This document shows positions 1-5,422 of a DNA stretch of 7,555 bases, piece after piece. Position 1 is the first letter of the stretch, and each line of letters opens with the position of its first letter. The DNA comes from DASTWM01 sp035765855 (GTDB taxonomy: Bacteria; Chloroflexota; Chloroflexia; Chloroflexales; Roseiflexaceae): assembly GCA_035765855.1 (NCBI GenBank), contig DASTWM010000027.1, forward strand, positions 1 through 7,555, in the 5' to 3' direction. The notes under the pieces are model-generated. The model did not search any database, was not told the DNA's origin, and saw nothing but the letters and a program-made list of their open reading frames with translations. The translations under genes and the position numbers were made by a program.

Positions 1-41
1 ATGATCGCAGCCTGGAAGAACTGAGCGCGGTACGATCTTGA
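1..41 (+). other. Possible 3' end of an upstream gene (uncertain)
   Basis: The window opens inside unidentified sequence. Two plus-strand frames could be the tail of a preceding gene: frame 1 ends in a stop at 22-24 (reading MIAAWKN), and frame 3 ends in a stop at 39-41 (reading DRSLEELSAVRS, which looks slightly more protein-like). Too little is present to choose between them or to assign a family. If frame 3 is real, its stop overlaps the -35 box of the promoter predicted next door. Confidence 0.2.
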
Positions 42-66
42 TTGAAAAGCTACAAGCAGGTATCAT
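38..66 (+). promoter_or_regulatory. Predicted sigma70-type promoter for the MDR-Gfo operon
   Basis: TTGATT at 38-43 (4 of 6 matches to the -35 consensus) is separated by exactly 17 bases from TATCAT at 61-66 (5 of 6 matches to the -10 consensus). Transcription would start near 73, giving a leader of about 69 bases before the dehydrogenase ATG at 142. An 8-bp direct repeat, ACGATCTT, occurs at 32-39 (touching the -35 box) and again at 85-92. It could be a pair of regulator contacts, but this is speculative. Confidence 0.5.
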
Positions 67-141
67 AGCTCCTGATCTGGCCGCACGATCTTACAGCCCC
101 GCGCGAGCGCCCGCCTTTGGCACTGAAAGAAAGAGCTATTC

Positions 142-1176
142 ATGACCGCCAGTACAATTCCAACGACGATGAGCGTCCCGCATTTTGTTGGCAAAGGACA
201 TATCGGTGTTATTCAAAAGCCGGTTGGCGCGCCAGGATCAGGGCAATTGCTCCTGCAAGTCAAAGCGAATGCGCTGTGCGGCTCGGAACGTGGGCAGTTT
301 GCCAACGGCTCAACTGTGACCCCCGGCCATGAAACGGCCGGAATCGTCGTGGCTGCCGGGCCGGGAACGCACACGCCGATTGGCACGCCCGGCGTCGTGT
401 TCCTGATGGACTACTGTGGCGATTGCCGCAGTTGCCGCCTGGGTTTCACCAACCAGTGCCTCAACAAGCGCGGCGATATGGGCTTCAACAAAGATGGCGG
501 CTACGGCGCGTTCGAGACGGTCAGCGAGCATATTTTCTTCCCCGTCGATGATGACATTCCGCTCGCTGACGCGACCATGCTGCTGGATGTCATGGGCACC
601 AGCGCGCACGCGATCAAGCGCGGGCTTCAGATACGCGCCGATGTCGAGTCGGTGCTCATCACGGGGTCGGGTCCGGTCGGCCTGGGCATGCTGGCCATGA
701 CGAAGCTGCTGCTTGGCATGGCAACGCCAGTGCTCATCTCCGACATTGTTCCGTACCGGCTGGCCCTGGCCGAGCGCCTCGGCGGCGTGCCTATCGATCT
801 GCGTAACCAGAACCTGATCGACGGCGCGCGAGCCGCCGGGTTCGAGACGGTCGACATGGCAATCGACACCAGCGGCAAAACGGTGGCGCGCCAGGCGGCT
901 CTCGATCTGCTTGGCAAGCGTGGCGCGCTGGTGTGCGTCGGCCACGGCGAAGAGGTCCACCTGACCGTCTCATCCATGCTGATCGCGCCGGAGCGGGCGG
1001 TGCTGGGCAGCGAATACTTCTGCTTCAACGAACTGCCGGCGTCGCTCGCGTTGCTGCGCACCCACCGGCAGTACCTCGGCCAGATCATCACCCACCGCTA
1101 TCCCGTCAGCGATATTCAACATGCGTTTGAACTGTTCTTTGCCGGTTCGACCGGAAAGGTGGTGATCGAGCAATGA
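142..1176 (+). CDS. Zinc-dependent medium-chain alcohol/polyol dehydrogenase (MDR superfamily)
   Basis: This 344-residue protein has the usual length and order of a zinc-containing MDR dehydrogenase, a cytosolic NAD(P)-dependent enzyme that oxidises an alcohol, polyol or sugar to a ketone or aldehyde. The N-terminal GroES-like domain carries the catalytic zinc region: Cys46 in ALCGSE and His63-Glu64 in GHETAG. The structural zinc is bound by four cysteines, 92, 95, 98 and 106. The Rossmann domain begins with GSGPVGLG at 175-182. Asp201 at the end of the second strand favours NAD over NADP. The ATG at 142 was chosen because a purine-rich stretch (GAAAGAAAGAG) precedes it; an ATG at 169 has no ribosome site. 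Its TGA overlaps the ATG of the next gene, indicating translational coupling to a Gfo/Idh/MocA oxidoreductase, so a carbohydrate substrate is likely. Exact substrate is unknown; sorbitol/threonine dehydrogenase-like labels would be over-precise. Confidence 0.92.
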   Translation: MTASTIPTTMSVPHFVGKGHIGVIQKPVGAPGSGQLLLQVKANALCGSERGQFANGSTVTPGHETAGIVVAAGPGTHTPIGTPGVVFLMDYCGDCRSCRLGFTNQCLNKRGDMGFNKDGGYGAFETVSEHIFFPVDDDIPLADATMLLDVMGTSAHAIKRGLQIRADVESVLITGSGPVGLGMLAMTKLLLGMATPVLISDIVPYRLALAERLGGVPIDLRNQNLIDGARAAGFETVDMAIDTSGKTVARQAALDLLGKRGALVCVGHGEEVHLTVSSMLIAPERAVLGSEYFCFNELPASLALLRTHRQYLGQIITHRYPVSDIQHAFELFFAGSTGKVVIEQ

Positions 1177-2159
1177 GCATGCAGCAACAGATCAAGGTTG
1201 CCGTGATTGGTGCCGGTGGCTGGGGGCGGCAGCATGCCCGGATTTTCGCCGCCCGGCCCGACGTTCACCTGTGCGCGATTGTCGGGCGCACGCCTGAGCG
1301 CACCGCGGCGCGTGCCGCCGAGTTCGGTACGCGGGCCTATTGCGACATCGACGAGATGCTGGAGCGGGAGCAGCCCGATCTGGTGAGCCTGTGTCTGCCG
1401 AATCAAGGACATTTCGCTGCTACGTTGCAGGTCATTCAGGCCGGGGTGCCGCTGCTGGCGGAAAAGCCGCTGGTGTTTGATCTGGCCGAGGCGGATACAC
1501 TGATCGATGAGGCCGTCCGCCGTAACCTTTTTTTCGCAATCAACTTCAATCACCGCTACGCGCGCCCCGTACAGCTTGCCCATGAGGCCATTATGGATGG
1601 GCGGCTCGGCCAACTTGTTTTTGCAACATGGCGCTTCGGAGGCGAAGGAAGCAGCGACCATCCGCACGCTAATCTGATTGAGACCCAATGTCACGGCTTC
1701 GATCTGCTCGAATACCTGTGCGGGCCGATCGCGTCGATTTCGGCTGAAATGACCGACATCACCGGCAAAGGGTACAGCACGCTAATCTTGGCGCTGCGCT
1801 TCACGAACGGGGCAGTGGGCAGCCTGGTCGGCTCATACGATTCATCGTACGCATATCCCGGCACCCATCTGCTCGAGATTAACGGCACCGATGGGCGCAT
1901 CATGGTTGAGGACACCGTGCAGCGCTACACCTTTCATGCGCGCGGCAATGAAACCGGGGAAACATGGCAGGCTGGCTACTTCAACGATTATGATCGCGAG
2001 TTCCATCGCACATTTGACACGCATATCGAGGCGATTCTGGCCGCGTTCAAAGCCGGAGCCGAACCGCCCATCCATGCCCGCGCCGGTCGACGCGCCCTGG
2101 CCCTTGCCTACGCAGCGATCGAGTCATATACAAGCGGAAAGCGCGTGACTTGCCTGTGA
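1173..2159 (+). CDS. Gfo/Idh/MocA-family oxidoreductase
   Basis: The 328-residue product is of standard length for the glucose-fructose oxidoreductase/inositol dehydrogenase/rhizopine (MocA) family, NAD(P)-dependent enzymes acting on sugars, inositols and their derivatives. The N-terminal Rossmann fold has VIGAGGWGRQHA with GxGxxG at 13-18. The signature EKP lies at 97-99, and its Lys98 is the usual catalytic or cofactor-contacting lysine. The C-terminal alpha/beta domain contains CHGFDLLEYLCG with His174 and Asp177, matching the family's catalytic His/Asp helix. The start ATG at 1173 overlaps the preceding stop as ATGA. A second ATG two codons later (1179) is possible. Coupling with the MDR dehydrogenase suggests consecutive oxidations in one carbohydrate route. 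The substrate cannot be assigned from sequence alone. A hairpin lies just after the stop. Confidence 0.92.
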   Translation: MSMQQQIKVAVIGAGGWGRQHARIFAARPDVHLCAIVGRTPERTAARAAEFGTRAYCDIDEMLEREQPDLVSLCLPNQGHFAATLQVIQAGVPLLAEKPLVFDLAEADTLIDEAVRRNLFFAINFNHRYARPVQLAHEAIMDGRLGQLVFATWRFGGEGSSDHPHANLIETQCHGFDLLEYLCGPIASISAEMTDITGKGYSTLILALRFTNGAVGSLVGSYDSSYAYPGTHLLEINGTDGRIMVEDTVQRYTFHARGNETGETWQAGYFNDYDREFHRTFDTHIEAILAAFKAGAEPPIHARAGRRALALAYAAIESYTSGKRVTCL

Positions 2160-2162
2160 TAC

Positions 2163-2196
2163 GGACAACGCTACCCCATTCGAGATAGCGTTGCCC
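2163..2196. terminator. Stem-loop between convergent genes, possible bidirectional terminator
   Basis: CAACGCTA at 2166-2173 and TAGCGTTG at 2186-2193 form a perfect 8-bp stem around a 12-base loop. Beyond one A/C mismatch, two more G-C pairs extend it (2163-2164 with 2195-2196). It lies between the stop of the Gfo/Idh/MocA gene and the stop of the opposing SDR gene, the expected place for a shared terminator. There is no T-run on either side, so it is not a textbook intrinsic terminator; it may instead protect the 3' ends of the transcripts. Confidence 0.5.
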
Positions 2197-2207
2197 CACG
2201 CGCCGTC

Positions 2208-2990
2208 TCAGAATACGAGCGATGCGCCTCCGTCCACAAAGATCTCGACGCCCGACACATGGCGGCCAAGGTTCGACGCGAGGAACAGGCACACATCGGC
2301 GACCTCGCCGGGATCGGCCCGGCCCTGATTGATGGCTGGGCTGCCCTTCGGGAGCGCGACGGCGATCCCAATGGTGTCGGTATTCCGCCGTTCCGTGCGC
2401 TGGCCGATGTTGGTACGGATAGCGCCCGGGCAGATCGCATTGCAGCGAATGTTATGCGGGCCCAGTTCCAGCGCGATCATCTTCATGAAGGCGACCTGCC
2501 CCGCTTTTGAGGTGCTGTAGGCGCTCGCGCCGGGGTAGGCAAAACTACGCGTCCCATTCACGCTGCTGGTAATAATAATGCTGCCTCCGCCAGCCTGCTT
2601 GAGGTGCGGGACAGCGAAGTGGACCGTGAGATACGTCCCTTTGAGATTGGTGTCAAGTGTCCGCTCCCATTCTTCCGGCTGTAACTCGTCAATCGGGGCA
2701 AACATGCCATTGATCCCGGCATTGGCAAGCACACTATCGAGCCGCCCAAAATGGCTCACCGCCGCTTCGATGGCCTGCTGGACCGAGGCCGGGTCGCGCA
2801 CATCGCAATCGACATAGAGCGCCTGCCCGCCACGCGCGATGATCATGTCGCGGACCTGTTCGCCAGCATCGCGCTGCACATCTGCAAGGACCACCCGCGC
2901 CCCTTCCTCGGCAAAGCGCGCCGCCGTGCCCGCGCCAATCCCACTCGCGCCGCCAGTAATAAAGGCCACTTTCGTATCCAACATCCCCAT
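2208..2990 (-). CDS. Classical short-chain dehydrogenase/reductase (SDR)
   Basis: This is a 260-residue single-domain NAD(P)-dependent oxidoreductase of the classical SDR type, normally a soluble homotetramer. Visible motifs in order are TGGASGIG (12-19, cofactor glycine motif), Asp37 after the second strand (suggesting NAD preference), Asp62 in CDV, NAG (90-92), Asn115, Ser142, and the catalytic YSTSK with Tyr158 and Lys162, followed by CPGAIRTN (187-194) and a C-terminal FVDGGASL. All four catalytic residues (Asn, Ser, Tyr, Lys) are present. The frame is open for 67 codons upstream, but that extension is unlike SDR sequence. The ATG at 2990 is preceded by AAGGAA (3000-3005) at 9 bases, and the fold starts at once there. 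A LacI-type operator at its promoter suggests control by sugar availability. Substrate not assignable; glucose/fucose-dehydrogenase-like or 3-oxoacyl-reductase-like roles remain possible. Confidence 0.93.
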   Translation of the reverse strand: MGMLDTKVAFITGGASGIGAGTAARFAEEGARVVLADVQRDAGEQVRDMIIARGGQALYVDCDVRDPASVQQAIEAAVSHFGRLDSVLANAGINGMFAPIDELQPEEWERTLDTNLKGTYLTVHFAVPHLKQAGGGSIIITSSVNGTRSFAYPGASAYSTSKAGQVAFMKMIALELGPHNIRCNAICPGAIRTNIGQRTERRNTDTIGIAVALPKGSPAINQGRADPGEVADVCLFLASNLGRHVSGVEIFVDGGASLVF

Positions 2991-3076
2991 GGTGAACGAT
3001 TCCTTCATGCAAAAACAGAGTACCAAAATGTATTCAGCCGCGCCGTTCGTTACGATATGATCTCCATGCTTATGCT

Positions 3077-3090
3077 TGTAAGCGCTTGCA
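3077..3090 (-). promoter_or_regulatory. LacI/GalR-family (cre-like) operator at the SDR promoter
   Basis: The 14-mer TGTAAGCGCTTGCA fits every fixed position of the LacI/GalR-family operator pattern TGNAANCGNTTNCA and is palindromic at 12 of 14 positions, with the central CG that these regulators contact. It lies a few bases downstream of the predicted -10 box of the SDR gene, around the expected +3 to +16, a repressor-block position. No LacI-family gene is in the window, so the cognate regulator must be encoded elsewhere. This is a prediction from pattern and position only. Confidence 0.6.
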
Positions 3091-3095
3091 CAGTG
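3088..3095 (-). promoter_or_regulatory. Half-site matching the ArsR-gene palindrome
   Basis: GCACAGTG at 3088-3095 (plus-strand reading) is identical over 8 bases to one arm of the palindrome upstream of the ArsR-type gene (minus-strand reading of 3886-3893). The partner arm at the expected spacing is not conserved. It overlaps the end of the LacI-type operator and starts 4 bases after the SDR -10 box, the same offset from the -10 as at the regulator's own promoter. It could be a weak or single-arm site, or a chance match. Confidence 0.3.
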
Positions 3096-3099
3096 GAAG

Positions 3100-3108
3100 A
3101 TAATAGCA
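3100..3108 (-). promoter_or_regulatory. Extended -10 promoter element of the SDR gene
   Basis: Read on the minus strand the sequence is TGCTATTAT, a TGn extension plus a hexamer with 5 of 6 matches to TATAAT. No convincing -35 box is seen at 17-18 bases (CACATA at best), which is compatible with an extended -10 promoter. Transcription would start near 3093, giving a leader of about 100 bases before the SDR ATG at 2990. Confidence 0.45.
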
Positions 3109-3153
3109 GAGAAACTGGTTTTTATGTGCTGGATAATGCAGTATAGACGCGCT

Positions 3154-3849
3154 TTACTGAAGGTCGAAGCGCAGGTTCCATTCGCGTGCAAACCCCGCGC
3201 GTCCTGCGTCGGTCAGGCGCAATGCACGATCGTTCTGCACGCGGCTGAACCAACCCTCCGCAAGCAGCCAGTCCGTAAGCACAGCACCGAATGCGCCCGC
3301 AACATGATGCCGCCGCTCACTCCAATCCAGACACGCCCGCGCAGCCGCCCGACGACCATTGAATACACGCGCTCCATCTATTCCACGCTGTGCCAGCCAT
3401 GCCACACCGGTTTGCGTCACGTGATACGTATCGCCGACATGTGCAATGATCTCGGATTCGACGAGGCGCTCCGTAAGCGCGACGCCCACTGTTCCCGCGA
3501 GATGATCGTAACAGGTGCGAGCAAAGCGCAGCGCACGGGCATTTTCCGATTGCCGAAGTGACCTGATCGGGGCGGGCGCTGCGATGGTCGCCAGAGATTC
3601 GAGCACCCGCGCCACATCGGGCGTTGCAAGCTGGTAATAGCGATGTCGGCCTGCCGCAACGACGCGCACCAATCCGCCGTCAAGCAGGCGCGCAAGGTGC
3701 GTGCTGGCCGTTTGCGGCGACACACCCGCGCCATGTGCAAGTTCGCTGGCCGTCAGCGCGCTGCCACCAAGCAGCGCGGCAAGCATGGCTGCCCGCGTCG
3801 GATCGCCGATGAGGGCGGCGGTGCGGGCGAAGTTCGGATCTGCTGTCAT
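3154..3849 (-). CDS. ArsR-fold winged-helix transcriptional regulator with duplicated C-terminal domain
   Basis: The 231-residue protein begins with a winged helix of the ArsR/SmtB type: ALIGDPTRAAMLAAL (12-26), ELAHGAGVSPQTASTHLARL (recognition helix about 44-55), and a wing around GRHRYYQL (67-74). It is about twice the usual ArsR length. The metal-binding ELCVCD-type motif is absent, so it is probably not an arsenic/cadmium sensor. The C-terminal half holds two related segments: ARTCYDHLAG (110-119) continuing to about 155, and ARACLDWSERRHHVAG (170-185) continuing to about 224, each with a single Cys (113 and 173). The CYDHLAG and CLDWSERR motifs recur in an ArsR subfamily that I recall but whose ligand I do not know. 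The open frame extends 53 codons upstream, but ATG 3849 has AGGGAG at 3859-3864, nine bases away. A perfect palindrome at its promoter suggests autoregulation. Confidence 0.9.
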   Translation of the reverse strand: MTADPNFARTAALIGDPTRAAMLAALLGGSALTASELAHGAGVSPQTASTHLARLLDGGLVRVVAAGRHRYYQLATPDVARVLESLATIAAPAPIRSLRQSENARALRFARTCYDHLAGTVGVALTERLVESEIIAHVGDTYHVTQTGVAWLAQRGIDGARVFNGRRAAARACLDWSERRHHVAGAFGAVLTDWLLAEGWFSRVQNDRALRLTDAGRAGFAREWNLRFDLQ

Positions 3850-3873
3850 ACGTCGACGCTCCCTGAATAATGA

Positions 3874-3893
3874 GCACAGTCCAATCACTGTGC
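3874..3893 (-). promoter_or_regulatory. Palindromic operator upstream of the ArsR-type gene
   Basis: GCACAGT, six bases, ACTGTGC is a perfect 7-6-7 inverted repeat ending 24 bases upstream of the regulator's ATG. It covers the start expected from the extended -10 at 3898-3906. The dyad symmetry and 20-bp size suit a dimeric winged-helix repressor, so autorepression is the natural reading. One arm recurs at the SDR promoter (3088-3095). Confidence 0.55.
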
Positions 3894-3897
3894 CGTA

Positions 3898-3906
3898 AGC
3901 ATACCA
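3898..3906 (-). promoter_or_regulatory. Weak extended -10 element of the ArsR-type gene
   Basis: The minus strand reads TGGTATGCT: a TGn extension and a hexamer with 4 of 6 matches to TATAAT. No good -35 is seen at the right distance. It is supported mainly by its position, four bases before the palindrome and about 50 bases before the start codon. A short CTTCG/CGAAG inverted repeat (3915-3932), upstream of it and downstream of cheR, is too weak to call a terminator. Confidence 0.3.
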
Positions 3907-3985
3907 CATCAACCCTTCGGTGACGGTCGAAGTGTGTTGGAAGGAGCATCGTCGTTCCGCTACCGCTATACGATGATGGTGAGAA

Positions 3986-5422
3986 TCACGAATGCGAGCC
4001 AGCCCCATTCGTTACTCTGCTAAGCGCTGTAAGCTGGTGGGTCGCAAACGCCAGCAATTCAGCGGTGGTCATCTCGTCTGCATCATGAGCATGCGCCAGC
4101 AGCGGCTGCTCAGTTATCTGTCGTACCACGCTCTGATATGCGCGCCGTGCATTGTTCGCCTGGCCCATGCGCTGCCATATACGCGCCATGCCAATCTGCC
4201 CGCTGATCCACGTCCGGTCAAGAAAGACCGCGCGGCGGTAGCTTGCCAGCGCATGAGCAAGCTGCTCCTGATGTTCGTAGGCCAGCGCGAGAAAATAGTG
4301 CGCCCGGACGCACAATGGCTGCTCCGCCAGCACCACCTGGCAGGCCGCTTCGGCCTCCTGCCATGCGCCATTATCGAGATGAGTGCGCGCTTTCCGAAGC
4401 AGCGCCTCCACATCATGCCCGGCGGTGGATGCGGCATGCCGATTGTCTACCGGCTCGACAGCCACATGCTGCTTTGGCACAGGCATGCTGGGCGCTGCCG
4501 TCAGCATGGGCATTGAGCGCGCGGCCATCGGTGCAGGCGAGCAGGAAGCATCGGCGCGCGCGCGCGTGCTGCTGACAAACAGCGCCGCCTGCAACGGCTT
4601 CCGGTAGATGATGGTATCGGGGAAATTATGCACTTCGAACTGCTGGTAGATGCTCGTCTGCGGCTCGGCATGCCCGACAACCAGCCACCCTCCCGGCGTC
4701 AGCGCGTCGTACATCCGCTGCACCACTTGCCGCGTGGTCGCTTCATCAAAGTAGATCGTCACATTCCGGCATAGGATGAGGTCCATGGCCGTTGTTCCGT
4801 TCAGGATAGATGGATATGTTACGTCAACAAGATTAAGTTGAGTGAAGTGTACCATGCGGCGAATATCGGCATGGAGCCGCCAGCGCCCACCTTCAGGAGT
4901 GAAAAATCGATTGCGCTGCTCCGCGCTCATCTCGCGGAAGGACCAATCGCCGTACAATCCCCCGTGCGCGCGGGCCAGGAAATCGGCGTTGATGTCGGTC
5001 GCGAGGATGCTCGCCTGCCAGATATCATGCTGCGGAAGCAGATCTGTCAGAAGCATGGCGATCGAGTAGGGTTCCTCGCCGGTTGCGCACCCGGCGCTCC
5101 AGCAGCGCAGCGCCCGTGATTCGCCGCGCCGGCTAATGATATCCGGCACAATATGCTGCCGCAGGGCTGCAAACTGCGGTGTGTTGCGAAAGAAATACGT
5201 CTCGCCGATAGTCAGCGAGGTCACGAGCAGCTCCCATGCCGTCCCGCCATTCACCGCATCAGCATACAGCAACTCGAGATTCTGATAGCCAGCGCGTTGG
5301 GCAGCACTGCCAAGCGCATGCGCCAGGTCATCCCGCTTGCGATCGGGATAGGAAAGGCCGCAGCGGTCGCGGATCAGATCGCGGAACTGGATGTAAAGGG
5401 CATCGCTAAGCGCGGGAATCAC
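3986..5422 (-). CDS. cheR: CheR-type chemoreceptor methyltransferase with three C-terminal TPRs
   Basis: The 478-residue protein would transfer methyl groups from S-adenosylmethionine to receptor glutamates. An N-terminal helical CheR domain (about 3-80) ends with TSLTIGETYFFR (68-79, Arg79). The SAM-binding domain follows: CWSAGCATGEEPYSIAM (107-123), LATDIN (140-145, Asp143 for the ribose), LILCRNVTIYFD (215-226) and GGWLVVGHAE (244-253). A Pro/Ser/Met-rich linker (about 280-335) joins three evenly spaced 34-residue tetratricopeptide repeats at 338-371, 372-405 and 406-439. CheR enzymes with TPRs are typical of Frz- and Wsp-like pathways (FrzF, WspC), where the repeats govern partner or site choice. 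I choose the GTG at 5422: it has AAGGA-type sites at 5431-5440, overlaps the end of cheB by 17 bases, and lies directly before the conserved domain. A longer frame reaching 5626 merely shadows cheB. Confidence 0.93.
   Translation of the reverse strand: MIPALSDALYIQFRDLIRDRCGLSYPDRKRDDLAHALGSAAQRAGYQNLELLYADAVNGGTAWELLVTSLTIGETYFFRNTPQFAALRQHIVPDIISRRGESRALRCWSAGCATGEEPYSIAMLLTDLLPQHDIWQASILATDINADFLARAHGGLYGDWSFREMSAEQRNRFFTPEGGRWRLHADIRRMVHFTQLNLVDVTYPSILNGTTAMDLILCRNVTIYFDEATTRQVVQRMYDALTPGGWLVVGHAEPQTSIYQQFEVHNFPDTIIYRKPLQAALFVSSTRARADASCSPAPMAARSMPMLTAAPSMPVPKQHVAVEPVDNRHAASTAGHDVEALLRKARTHLDNGAWQEAEAACQVVLAEQPLCVRAHYFLALAYEHQEQLAHALASYRRAVFLDRTWISGQIGMARIWQRMGQANNARRAYQSVVRQITEQPLLAHAHDADEMTTAELLAFATHQLTALSRVTNGAGSHS
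4554..4566. repeat. 13-base alternating GC tract in the cheR linker
   Basis: An uninterrupted run of alternating G and C (6.5 dinucleotide units) lies in the part of cheR coding for the linker between methyltransferase and TPRs (residues about 286-290, reading RARA). Such tracts can slip during replication; a change of one dinucleotide would frameshift the gene and remove the TPR domain while leaving the catalytic domain. At this GC content the tract may also be chance. Confidence 0.6.

Noticed and set aside
310..960. 216-codon minus-strand open frame opposite the MDR dehydrogenase
   Set aside because: It lies wholly antisense to a gene with clear zinc and Rossmann motifs, is rich in Arg/His/Ala with no recognisable fold, and is typical of shadow frames in GC-rich coding DNA.
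2991..3191. N-terminal extension of the SDR frame (67 extra codons)
   Set aside because: The extension is not SDR-like, contains the promoter, operator and ribosome site, and the Rossmann fold starts directly after the ATG at 2990.
3124..3561. 145-codon plus-strand open frame opposite the ArsR-type gene
   Set aside because: Its sequence has no domain character and it overlaps a regulator with a clear winged helix and a good ribosome site.
3915..3932. CTTCG/CGAAG hairpin downstream of cheR as a terminator
   Set aside because: Only five pairs with an eight-base loop and no T-run; too weak to call.
3850..4008. N-terminal extension of the ArsR-type frame (53 extra codons)
   Set aside because: It would overlap the cheR end and the palindrome; AGGGAG nine bases before ATG 3849 supports the shorter protein.
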